Source of the DNA: Neodontobutis hainanensis
Taxonomy: Eukaryota > Chordata > Actinopteri > Gobiiformes > Odontobutidae
Reading direction: 5' to 3'
DNA length: 64,000 nt
Assembly: GCA_024349245.1 (NCBI GenBank)
Contig: JALDNG010000022.1
Span: 16,797,001 to 16,861,000, forward strand
The notes under the pieces are model-generated. The model was given only the letters and a program-made list of their open reading frames with translations, did not search any database and had not been told where the DNA came from. The translations under genes were made by a program, and so were the position numbers. Positions 36,286 to 48,173 of the stretch are shown here, piece after piece; within the stretch, counting starts at the first letter, position 1, and the number at the start of each line of letters is the position of its first letter.

Positions 36286-37662
36286 CTAGGGCTGTCAAAC
36301 AATTAAAATATTTAATTGCGATTAATTTAATAATTTTCCATAGTTTTATTTTTAGATCAATTGCAATTTATCCAAAATGTTTTTATTTGCTATAAATTTA
36401 CTTTAAAAAGCACATTTTGCATTTTTTACTTTGCTTATTAGACAAGACGTTAGCAATGTGCTGTTTTAGACAAATAGTTTATTTTTGTAATACTATCAGA
36501 GGTGGGTAGAGTAGCCTAAAATTGTACTCAAGTAAGAGTAGTGTTACTTCAAAATAATTTTACTCAAGTTGAAGTTAAAAGTAGTCATCCAAAACATTAC
36601 TCAAGTAAGAGTAAAAAAGTATTTGGGAGAAAGACTACTCAGGTACTGCGTAATAGTTTGATCATAATGTCTTTTGAAACCAATCCCTGCGGTAGGCCTG
36701 TGTGTGAGCAAAATGAGGCCAGGGCTGTTCATCCTCGTCACTTTCAAAACTGAAGACAGTAGCCTCAGCCATTTTTAATGTTTTTATTGTGTCCGCTACG
36801 TGTGAAGAATTTGTTCCTCCACAGTTTGTGTGGTCATGTGATTGTGTGGCTATATCTGATCTGCGAAACACAGTCATGTGGTAGATCTACTGGAGGCAAA
36901 AATAAACCATAAAATGTGTAAAAGTAATAAAAAATAAAAGTAACCGGTGAGTGTAGCCCAATGTAACTGAGTAGCATTACTTCATCACAAATCTACTCAA
37001 GTAAAAGTAAAATGTATGGTCCAGTAAAACAACTCTCGAGTAAAACAAGTTACTCGAGTAAATGTAACTCGTCTGAATACGACCCAGAAAAGCTTTCTGA
37101 AGAAAAATATGCTGAAAGCTTAAAATGTCAAACTCAGGCCAACAAATGGGCATAATGAATTGAAAGCGACATTACAACTAACACAATGTAGTGGCAAACT
37201 TTTAAACTGAAAGATAAAATGATCTATGTGCAGTAGTTATCCATTTAGCTATAGCTGTTTAAAGTTTGTTTGTGGTTGAGCTGTCCAGGCATTTTTGCTG
37301 CAGACTCTCCAGCGTTGTCTGCTTTTGGCGAGTGGGCTGAGCCGGGGTCTGGATATTAGCGCTGTGTTTAGCCGGCAGGTGATATTTCTGACTTGGTGGT
37401 AACGCTGTTCACATTGACAATAAATGCAAATAACTTTAGTTTTGTTTAGAGAGCATGGCTTTAAAAATTAACTTGCCTTTCATAAGACCCTTTTTGCTGT
37501 TCATGTTGTGAAAGTATGCTAACTTACTTCTGCATAGCGCTGTTTTCTTAAGCCATAGAGGGTGCAGAGGGAAATTTTTTTTTTGACAAGAAATTAACCA
37601 GCCTTAAAAAAAATAGTGCCGCGTTAACGTGTTATTAAGGTGTTAAATTTGACATCCCTAGT
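36286..37662. mobile_element. hAT-like non-autonomous element with a second repeat nested inside
   Basis: The ends CTAGGGCTGTCAAAC (36286) and TTTGACATCCCTAG (37648-37661) form a terminal inverted repeat with one mismatch. The interior near both ends has the attgcgattaat and gcgttaacgtgttatt phrases known from a common vertebrate hAT-derived repeat. Inside it, 36497 to about 37070 is a different repeat beginning CAGAGGTGGGTAGAGTAGCC, rich in actcaagtaagagta motifs. Confidence 0.75.
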
Positions 37663-38265
37663 TTTTTTAAGCTCCAACGTTGATTTATGCCTTTTAGCAC
37701 ATAATATACTTTCCTTCAAGAACACAGCTTCTTTCCAGAGGCGGTAACTCTTCCCCATTAAAGGTGCTTTACCTGATTCCAGGTATAACTAAAAATAAGG
37801 CTGAAATCGACAATATCAGAATAAATCCTCAAAGAGCCTTCCATAGAGGGTCCTGTAGATGGCTCTATAGTTCAACTTACTAGTTTAACTGTCCAAGTCC
37901 CCATTAAGTACTCAATACTGATTTATTTGTAAAGAAATAAGAGTGCAATGCAAGCAGCAACACACAATGAATGTCCATAATGAAACAGTTTGCACAATGT
38001 AGATCTGATGCATGTAGCACGGCATAGCCAGAAACTGGATCAACCTAGATGAGGGTCTAAGGTTTGTCAGTACACAGGAAATCAGAGGCATTTACCTAAA
38101 ATCCTATTACTGGCTTTTTTTATTTTTTTGTTTAGAGAAACTAGGAAATATAAATTGTCAAGTCAAGATTTTCTGGAGGCACATATTTTGACATTTCCAT
38201 AGAGTACCTGGAAAACCTTTCACGTCACTCGCGCCTTGTTCATCCCTCCACAGCTGAAGGTGGAG
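37663..38265 (+). promoter_or_regulatory. 3' module relic and upstream module of gene E
   Basis: 37846-37910 is the family 3' flank (gtcctgtagatggctctata), presumably belonging to gene D. 37930-38240 is the shared upstream module. The box CCCTCCACAGCTGAAGGTGG lies at 38244-38263, with the E-box CAGCTG at its centre. Confidence 0.6.
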
Positions 38266-38338
38266 TGATACTATTAACCAAATGCCACCTGCAGTCTCTG
38301 ACAAAGGTACTTAGGCTGTCCAAAGATAACCAGGCATT

Positions 38339-41300
38339 ATGGACAAAAATATCCTATGTTTGATTATATTAGTTGGATATTTTGAAGCAGCTTCTGGACA
38401 AGGTAATTATTGACCACACACACAAACTTATTTTGCACAATTATATTGTTTAATTAAACTTGTAATAGAACGTTATTTATTCAGCAATTACAAAAATCTT
38501 TGCAGATGCAGTTTTGTCACAAAAGCCATTAAAAATAAAATAAACAGTGACCAAGCAATTGGCAATACTGAATAGGCAAAAGTGACTTTATTCTGTCAAG
38601 TTACCAACTTTTTGTGGCGCTACATTTTAAGTGGTTTGTTTGTCTCTAGTGCCAACCTTGAATTTATGTTCATTGTAAAATTTTTATTTTAAATGATTAA
38701 GTAATCTTGAAACACCACCAACATTAATTCTGGTGGGCAATCGGTCAAAAAAACTGCCAATTATTTTTACATAAATGTTAAGATGGTTTGAGGGAAATAT
38801 AGAAACTACCTCAAAACGAGAAGAACATATTTTTTTTCTTCCTAGAGTACTACAGCGGTACAGTTGGAGTCCATTGATATCAAATGTTCTGTATTACAGA
38901 CCTTACACAGTGTCTTACGAAATAAAATCTGTATAACACCTGCTTTAAATTCCAACCTTAGCAACAACTGTATTTCTAACAACAACATCTGCAGCTGCAC
39001 CATCTACAACAACTACAGCCACTCCAACAACAACTACAGCTGCCTCAACTACAGCGTCTCCAACTTCAACAACTCTGGCCACTCCAACCACAACAACACC
39101 ATATGCTCCAACTACAGCAGCTCCAACTGCAGCAGCTCCAACTACAACAACTACAGCTGCTCCAACTACAACAACCACAGCTGCTCCAACTACAACAACC
39201 ACAGCAGCTCCAACTACAACAACCACAGTGGCTCCAACTACAACAACTACAGCTGCTCCAATTACAACTACAGTGGCTACAACAACAGCAACCACAGCAG
39301 CTCCAACTACAACAACTACAGCAGCTTCAACTACAACAACTACAGCTGCTACAATTACAACAACTACAGCTGCTCCAACTACAACAACTACAGCTGCTCC
39401 AATTACAACAACTACAGTGGCTACAACAACAGCAACCACAGCAGCTCCAACTTCAACAACTCCATCTGCTACAATTACAACAACTACAGCTGCTCCAACT
39501 ACAACAACTACAGCTGCTCCAACTACAACAACTACAGTGGCTCCAACTGCAACAACCACAGTGGCTCCAACTACAACAGCTACAGCTGCTCCAACTACAA
39601 CAACTACAGCTGCTCCAACTACAACAACTACAGCTGCCCCAACTACAACAACCACAGTGGCTCCAACTACAACAGCTACAGCTGCACCAATTACAACAAC
39701 TACAGCTGCTCCAACTTCAACAACTACAGCTGCTCCAACTACAACAACCACAGTGGCTCCAACTATAACAACTACAGCTGCCCCAACTACAACAACTAAA
39801 GCTGCACCACCTATATCTACAACAACTACAGCTGCTCCAACTACAACAACTACAGTTGCTCCAACTACAACAACTACAGTGGCTCCAACTACAACAACCA
39901 CAGTGGCTCCAACTACAACAACTACAGCTGCTCCAACTACAACAACTACAGTTGCTCCAACTACAACAACTACAGTGGCTCCAACTACAACAACCACAGT
40001 GGCTCCAACTACAACAGCTACAGCTGCACCAATTACAACAACTACAGCTGCTCCAACTTCAACAACTACAGCTGCTCCAACTACAACAACTACAGCTGCT
40101 CCAAATACAATAACTACAGCTGCTTCAACTTCCGCAACTACAGCAACTCAAACTACAACAACCACAGCGGGTCCAACTACAACTACAGCTGCACCACTTA
40201 TAACTACAACAACTACAGCTGCTCCAACTTCAACAACTACAGCTGCTCCAACTACAACAACTACAGCTGCTCCAACTACAACAACTACAGCTGCTCCAAA
40301 TACAATAACTACAGCTGCTTCAACTTCCGCAACTACAGCAACTCAAACTACAACAACCACAGCGGGTCCAACTACAACAACTACAGCTGCCCCAACTACA
40401 ACAACTACAACTGCTCCAACTACAACAACTACAGCTGCACCACCTACAACTACAACAACTACAGCTGCTCCAACCACAACAGCTCCACAAACTACAACTA
40501 CACTTTCTCCAACTACAACAACTACAGCTGCTCCACTTCCAACTACAACAACCACAGCGGCTTCAACTACAACAACTACAGCTGCACCACCTAAAACTAC
40601 AACAACTACAGCTGCCCCAACTACAACAACAGCAGCGGCTCCAACTACAACAACTACAGCTGCTCCACCTACAACTACAACAACAACAGCAGCTCCAGCT
40701 ACAACAACTACAGCTGCCCCAACTACAACAACTACAGCTGCTTCAACTACAACAACTACAGCAGCTCCAACTACAACTACAGCTGCTCCAACTACAACAA
40801 CTACAGCCGCTCCAACTACAACAACTACAGCTGCACCATCTATGACTACAACAACTACAGCTGCCCCAACTACAACAACTACAGCTGCCCCAACTACATC
40901 TGCTTCAACTACAACAACTACAGCTGCTCCAACTACAACAACTACAGCCACTCCAACTACAACAACTACAGTTGCCCCAACTACAACAACTACAGCTGCC
41001 CCAACTACAACAACTACAGCTGCACTATCTGCAACAACTACAGCTGCTCCAACTACACCAACTACAGCCGCTCCAAGTACAACTACAGCTTTTACAACTA
41101 CAACAACTACAGTTTTTACAACTACACCAACTACAGCTGCCCCAACTACAACAACTACAGCTCCCCCAATTACAACAACTACAGCTGCTCCAACTACAAC
41201 AACTACAGCTGCACCATCTATGACTACAACAACTACAGCTGCCCCAACTACATCTGCTTCAACTACAACAACTAAAGCTGCTTCAACTACAACTACAGCT

Positions 41301-42395
41301 GCACTATCTGCAACAACTACAGCTGCTCCAACTACAACAACTACGGCTTTTCCAACTACAACTACAGCTCCACCAACTACAGCAACCACAAATGCTCCAA
41401 CTACAATACCTACAGCTTCTTCAACTACATCTACAGCTGCTCCAACTACAACAACTACAGAAGCTCCAACTTTAACAACTACAGGTGCTACAACTACAAC
41501 AACTATGGCTTTTCCAACTACAACAACTACAGCCACACCAACTACAGCAACCACAGATGCTCCAACTACAACAACTACAGCTTCTTCAAATACAACAACC
41601 ACAGCTGCTCCAACTACAAAAACTGCAGACGCTGCAACTTCACCAACTACAGCGTCCTCAACTTTAACAACGACAGTGGCTTCCACTACATTAACACCAG
41701 TAGCAGCAACTACAGCCGCTCTAACTTCAACAGCTACAGCAACAACCCCAGGTACCTTTATTTTTTGGGATTATTAATTGCATTTTTACCACCTCTGCCT
41801 TTTTAATTACCACCATTAGGAGCACAGACAGATTTACACAGAAGTTATATTTAATTGATTTCAATTGTTTATACAAAAAGAAGGTTAATTCCAATAAAAG
41901 TACAATCATTATGTGTTATGTTATTGTAAGAAAACCCTGTACCTATCTGTAACAACCACTGTGTATTGCATTAGAAGGGCTAACCTGGGCCTAAAGCTTG
42001 ACAAAACCTGGACTAAATATAAAGTAACATTATAGAATACATTATGATTCTTACTGTATAACTCATCAAAGTAACCATGTATTACAGTTTGATTAATATA
42101 GTTATGAAAAGTAATTGTGTCATTTGTAATGTTCATTTTTAACAGGGTCGACCTCATTTGCTTCTCTCCAAATGAAGATAAGATCCCTTGGTCCCATCAG
42201 CAATGAAACACTCACTAAACTTATCAACCAGGTAAAACCTATTTCTTTGGGGATTTTCTTATATATATATAAAACTATGTGGAATTTATGCTTTCTTGAT
42301 TTTCTGATTTCAAGTTCTTCAGAGACCAGCTTAAAGGCATACGTTTGGTTGTTACTGTGAAAAGCATTACTACAAGTACACCTACAACTCCCTGA
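38339..42395 (+). CDS. gene E: large secreted mucin-like protein with C-terminal SEA-like module
   Basis: Exons 38339-38402, 38962-41751, 42146-42231 and 42315-42395 (phases 1, 1, 0), predicted 1006 aa. Exon 1 encodes MDKNILCLIILVGYFEAASG. Exon 2 encodes 930 residues of PTS array, mainly TTTTTAAP monomers of 24 bp with Val, Gly and Ser variants. Residues about 952-998 are the SEA-like module, including LGPISNETLTKLINQFFRD and VVTVKSI, closely paralogous to gene D. A TGA at 42393-42395 ends the frame; 45 further PTS codons follow in the same frame. Domain order is the mirror of D: long array first, module second. No membrane helix is seen. Confidence 0.66.
38962..41751 (+). repeat. 24 bp PTS array of gene E
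   Basis: The core monomer is CCAACTACAACAACTACAGC plus TGCT, with larger repeated blocks. For example, the stretch from gctccaaatacaataactac onward recurs 195 bp apart (40101 and 40296). Long valine/alanine-rich ORFs on the minus strand are by-products of this composition. Confidence 0.92.
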
Positions 42396-42530
42396 ACTGC
42401 TCCAACTACAACTATAACTACAACCTTCCCTCCAACAACTACACTTACTACAGATGGTGCAGCACCACCACCAACAACAACCAAGTCTCCAACAACAACT
42501 ACAGATAGTACAACTGCAACTATAATTTAA
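42396..42530 (+). pseudogene. in-frame PTS relic after the gene E stop
   Basis: After the TGA the frame stays open for 44 codons of Thr/Pro-rich sequence (TAPTTTITTTFPPTTTLT and on) to TAA at 42528-42530. The TGA is probably a point mutation in the array; which stop is used in vivo is unknown. Confidence 0.7.
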
Positions 42531-45324
42531 CCAAGCACACGACCAACTACACCATCATTAACTCCCCCTCCAACAGCTACCTACCACTACCTTAGTGGTT
42601 GATTTGGACAATAAAATGGCTATTGTTTCTTGGGTCAGCTGCAGTAAACCTCATGAGATGTACCTAAGGTCTAAAAACAAACACTTCAGAATGAGTTTTC
42701 TGAACATGGTTTATGTCAAAGCAATAATATGTTTCCAGTTTGTTTTATGAGTAATACGTATGGTATGGATCACAACACTGTCTATACCCTCAACATCAAT
42801 ACAGTCAATCTAAATCTAACTTTTTTCTAACAATAACATTTTCATTGTAATATTTCAAATGCAAATGTGAATGCACACTGACTCAAAATGTCATCTTTTT
42901 ATTGTGTGTGCTTAAGTAATATTTCTTATCACGTTTTCTTGTTACTTTACTTCTCTGCTGAGTGTCATGTTACACTGTATTTGCACAACACATAGGAATC
43001 AGTTCCAGCAACAGACGTTTGCAGGGCTGTTGACCACAAGACAGCGTGATAAAACGCCACAGTGCCATTGCTTAAGGCAGACTTTACAGCCAACATCCTT
43101 GGGGACTAAGACTTTCTGTGCTCACATTATTTGAATGTACACAAATGAGAAAATAGTTCCAAGCAAAAGAATATCAGAGGACAAATGCACCCTAGGTCAA
43201 GATAAAACAAAATAAGAGCAACTGTTTAATGTAAATATTAAAAAAATGGCTTAAAGCTCATGATATGTATTTAGGTTTTTCACACTTTTGGAATAGAGTG
43301 AGACAGTGTGCAGGGTTTTTTTTTGTCTTCTTCTGTGGTCAACACGCCCATTGACTTCTTAGGTGTGAAATTTAAACTCTTAAAATATAAGTTGCTGCTA
43401 ATACAAATCTTTGTTAGAAAAACAAACAAACAGCACTTTAGAATATTGTACTAAAAATGCAAATAGAATAAAATGTTTATGGCTTTTTGTACATTGTCAT
43501 TGATTGTGATGAACCATCAAAAACCTGAAAAAGGTTTGATCTGCACTTCACAACAATATTTTATTTTTGTGTGTATGTATGTATGAAAATAGGACTCAAT
43601 GTAAAGCAATATACCTGCTTGCTTATTTTAATGTAAATGTAAGAAATTACACATAAACTAAAGTAACACACTTTACTCTATTCCCTGTCCTTATACTGGA
43701 CCTAGTTGTGTGAAAGTTGGGGCTAATCTTCTATTGCATTTGAATGAGGAATGGACAACCCAAACTCCTGGATTGTGTCTATCTACAAAGCATGTGTGCA
43801 CAAGTTTGACCATAATGCACCTGTAACACGTAAAACCTGTTCAATGACTAAGACAAACAAATCCTTACTCCTCCTAAATCTGAGGTTTCACTTTTGGCTG
43901 GATTATTTTCTAGCCTTTGTTTTGACTTTCTTGGGGATGCAAAAAAGATCAAATCCCCTGTAGCTAGTAAAGATCCTCTGTATTCTTTTTAAAAAACTGG
44001 GGGACACAGAACCTGTGGAATTAAAGTGCTTAACAAATACCAACAGCTTGAGATCTTTTTTTTTTTTTAACTGCCAAACTTGATTTACTTTTAACTTTTT
44101 TAGAATTTAATACATTTGCTTTAAAAAAATATGCCGGAAAATGTGAATGCACAATCAGATTTTCTTGTAACCATACTTCTTTGCTGAGTGTCATGTTACA
44201 CTGTATTTGCAAAACACATTAGGGAATCCGTTCCAGCAGCAAAGGTTTGCAGGGCTATTGACTACAAGTCAGTGTACAACAACAACAGCTACAACAACCT
44301 TGGGGATCAAGACTTTCTGTACTCACAATATTTGAATGTACACAAATGAGGAAATGGTTCCAAACACAAGACTAACAGAGGACAAATGCACCCTACATGT
44401 CGGACAAGATAAGAGCAACTGTTTACTGGCTTAACTCATGACGCATATATTTATTTAGGATTTTCACGCTTTAAAATATAAGACGCTGCTATTGTCAATG
44501 ATTGTGATAAACCATAGAAAACACTTAACTTTATTAATCCAAAAGGGAAATTGCTTTGTCACAGTAGCTCAGCTACAAACACTCATAAACACAGACAAAA
44601 TTAAGAAGTAAATATATACAGGCCTGTCCTCTTAAGGAATCAGCTCCCAGCAGAAAGGCAGACATTATCTCTGTCTTTGAGGTCAGACTAAAGACCTTTT
44701 TTTTGATAAATCCAGGGACACCTTCACAGTTCATCATCATTAGATACAAATCAACACAAGATGAGCTGTGCTGCAGGGAAGAATATGATTCACTGAGTTT
44801 TTTTTTATCTTCTGAGCTCTATCTGTCCACTACTTTGTTTTATTTTATCATGTTTGCAATATCAGTTTACATGTTGTCCCTCTGCCCCACCCTCCTACAA
44901 AATGTGGATATTCTTGCAGACTTGTTTTTGATGATGTTTGTAGTTGTACATGGATTAACGTACACTACCTACAACTTTAAACAAACAGTGCTGGAGCTTT
45001 GATTTAGTGCATAAAAGAAGCCTTTTGCCTGCAGATGAAAACTCTATATTAACCATGGTCTCATGTTAATATAATATTTAAATACAAAAATCAAAGGTCT
45101 AATTAAAGGTTGGGTGTGTAGCTTTTGACATTTTTGGCGACACCTGGTGATGAAAGATTGCACCTCCACACCTCACACTCTTTTTTTCTTTGCTTTTTTA
45201 CTTATTTTCTTAATTATTTTTTGGAACATCTATAGTTTCTATTGTTTCCTTTCTGTGAACTGTCCTTATAAATATAAAAATTAAAAAAATCCTTCAAACA
45301 ACTGATTAAACAACTGCTTATTTT
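42531..45324. other. intergenic DNA with a diverged tandem duplication
   Basis: 42935-43240 and 44158-44430 are direct copies about 1.2 kb apart (shared: gctgagtgtcatgttacact, ttgaatgtacacaaatgag, gaggacaaatgcaccct). 44520-44600 resembles the tail of a retroelement (tttattaatccaaaagggaa). 45105-45180 holds a dispersed segment (gtgtgtagcttttgacattt, gcgacacctggtgatgaaag) also present in the introns of A, B and C. No gene is seen. Confidence 0.6.
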
Positions 45325-46060
45325 AAAACTCACCTAAAACACTTGTTAGACTGCTTCACCCTAACTGAGTTAACATCAATATTTCTGTCCATTAAAGCTT
45401 TGGCCTGCCCCTTAGACCCTATCTCAACTAAAAATGTCCTCCCCTTAAATAATCAGACAATATTGCATTTGATTAACCTCTCTTTGGAAACAGGCCATAT
45501 TCGACAGTTCTTTAAATATGCTGTTGTCAGAAACAAATCTGAAAAACATAACCTTGATCCTCCAGGACATCATACAATATAGTGTATATATTAAACTATA
45601 CTGCTGGAAAATTACTGAATTAAAATGTTTTTTTTATCCATACCTAAGAAACAACATAGGCATCAGTTTGTTAAGATAACGAGCAATCCTTATCATGCAC
45701 AATAGATATCATGTAGTTTCACTGGGCTCTGTTCTTGGACCCATAATCTTTGTGCTTCCCTTAGGTAATAAGTGCCACTGTTAGGCAGACAATTCTCAGC
45801 TGTATTTCTCAATGCCTGTTAAAAAAAAACATGAAGTGCGTGTACTAGCTCCAAGAAATCTAAGAGATATCCTATAATGTAGTCGCTCTACGGTGTTAGT
45901 TTGGCTTCTAGTTCTACTGTGAGGAACCTCAGTGTTATTTTTGACCAAAGATCAGTTGTTGACACATTAAAACACAGATAAATCCACCTTGTAAAACCAC
46001 TTTAATTTGTAATGCTAAATGGCCACCCTTGTTCACCCTTTCCCACTTCCAGCTCAGTAT
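45325..46060 (+). mobile_element. L2/CR1-type LINE reverse transcriptase remnant
   Basis: The + strand reads LTSIFLSIKALACPLDPIST, then HLINLSLETGHIRQFFKYAV, matching the LDPIPT ... iiN-SL-sG-fP--fK-A-V blocks of LINE reverse transcriptases. Further on, a frame-broken GSVLGPIIFVL-like block is seen near 45725. Frameshifts and stops throughout. Confidence 0.75.
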
Positions 46061-48073
46061 TTACACGGTTATGAATACAGCCCTAATAAAGTAATATTAA
46101 TTAATCTGTACAGACAATACAGAAATGAGAAACTTGAGCACAGAGTTTTTAAATAAATAAACATGGATGTGACCTTTAGTGACAAATGAAGTTATAGATC
46201 TGAACCAAGAAGGAAACCTATTCCAGTCAGAAGTGGCTTTATAATAAAATAACTTTATGAATTCTTGGGACTGTGAATGAGAGACACTGAGTATGTCTGA
46301 GTGAGTATGAAGATGTGGATGGAACTAAATATTGTTTTAAAAATAAAGAAAGGTTAAAGTCAATACAATTGAAAATAAATTGAAACCAGTTGGCGTCTGT
46401 TGTTGGGGAGCAGCCAGTTAAGTCTTTCATAGAAGGTACAATGATGTGTTTGGTATGGACATTTCAAAATAAATCTACAGAGGGAGTTAGGGAGTTTGAG
46501 AAATTAAACCAGCAAAATTAATGAGAGGTAAAATTATCTGTAATATTTTTCTTTTTCTGACTTGCTGTGTAACAGTTTGTTTTAGAATATAGTCAATAAA
46601 ATACAATTTAAAGGTACAGTGTGTTTGTACCACATTAAAGAGACAGTGTTGTGGCTCTGAACCCAGATATACCTGTAAAAATAATCATTAATATCTTAAA
46701 AACCATAACAGCACAAACAAACATTTCTACGGCACAAACCAGAACAGACGAAGCACAAATGGTTGATATAGTTTTCCTACAGATATGCGTCACAGAGCCG
46801 CTCCCGGTGGCCCGTCTCAGAGCAGAGAGCGCAGCCACTGTACTCACTAAATAAATATCAGAAACAGTTTAAATGTAGTAAACTTAAACTCATCATGAAA
46901 TAAGCCTCAGTCCATATTAGATTATTCCCTGTCTTTTTAGTAAAAAAGTGTGTAGCCGACTGTGCATTTATACATACAGTGGCATGGCCAGATGAACTAT
47001 GCCAAATACTATTCCCACATATGGTGTGATAGGTCGATATATTGACTATTGTGACAGGCCAAGGTGACGCTAAGTTTTTCTTAAGATAGAAGGGATTTTA
47101 CAGTATTTAAAGGCACATTAACAGGTCAGACAATGGCTACAAGTGCAGCAAGTTTAAGAAATTCTACTTCTAAACCATCTGGACCAACACTGCTGTTAGT
47201 TTTTAACTCAGATAATGCTTCAAAAACAGCAGATGGTAATATTTTTTAGAGTTATAGAAGGTAACTCTGAAACTAATAAATTAGCTTACATAAGAGGATG
47301 TGTTATAATTTTGTAAACTTAAACTTAATGGAGAAATATTTTTAATTAAAAGCATGAGATATTATAAAATAATCTGTAATAGTTTCATTTTTAACAATTA
47401 CATGATTTCTTGGATTTTTAGCTTTATTAAGATTTTTTTTCAATTAATTCCATATTGTTTTGGTGTTGTTTAAATTCTGAGCAAAACCCTTTTTGTAATG
47501 GTTAGATTTTGCATTCCTTGTTTGGGTATTGCAGTAATTTCTAAGGTGTTTGTATGTTTTCCAGTCAACAGAGTCTTTATCTTCCTTTATTTGTGATAAA
47601 AATGTGCTAAATGTGACTATTTGCTCTGTATATCCTGCTCTGGTAAAATCTAGTGCACAGTCTGTCCGTCCTGGGAGTGAATCATCCTGTTGTTCTCCGA
47701 CAGCTTTCTTTTATTCTCATGACTGTTTTTTTTATTTGTTTATTTGTATTATTTCTTTTACCAAGATGGAAGGTAAGAGCAATGGAGTATTGTATTTTTC
47801 AGTCTGTGAAGCCATGATATATATGTAATACAGTTGCCTATATATCATTAAATATATGTATATACTTCCATGCATTTCTACAGTAATGAAAAAAAAATGT
47901 CAATGATGAAATTCTTTTGAATCTTACTACAATCTTAATACTTTTTAGAAAAAACCTAATAAATACATTATATACTCAAGGTCTCTTAATCAGCCCCTTT
48001 TTTAAAAAACAATATTTCCCTATAGAAACATTTTTCCGATTATGTCATAATTCTTAACACTAGTGACATGGAC
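46061..48073. other. intergenic DNA upstream of gene F
   Basis: AT-rich with no supportable gene. Short ORFs at 46650-46850 and 47550-47830 have no recognisable features. Part of it is probably old retroelement sequence. Confidence 0.4.
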
Positions 48074-48097
48074 CTCCCAGCACAGCTGAGGGTGGAG
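48074..48097 (+). promoter_or_regulatory. palindromic E-box element of gene F
   Basis: CTCCCAGCACAGCTGAGGGT followed by GGAG, about 75 bp before the ATG. The more distal upstream module shared by D, E and G is not recognisable, so this short box is the part retained. Confidence 0.65.
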
Positions 48098-48173
48098 CTA
48101 ATCACAATTAATTTAATAAAACCTGCAGTCTGGGACAAATAAGCATTAGATTGTCCACAGAAAATCAGTCATG

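Noticed and set aside
39103..39768. Poly-Leu/Gln (LQLQQLQ) frames on the + strand, also at 48617, 61000 and 63000
   Set aside because: Alternative frame of the same ACA-ACT-GCT arrays. Frame is fixed by the leader exon's phase-1 junction, which selects the Thr/Pro/Ala frame.
38945..41686. Minus-strand ORFs of 350 and 447 codons, poly-Val/Ala
   Set aside because: Antisense shadow of gene E's 24 bp array; same reason. The valine-rich products resemble no membrane protein family, and both depend on the repeat register.
46651..46854. 67-codon + ORF and its 70-codon antisense partner
   Set aside because: No homology, no splice or promoter context, and low-complexity-like composition. Not supported as a gene.
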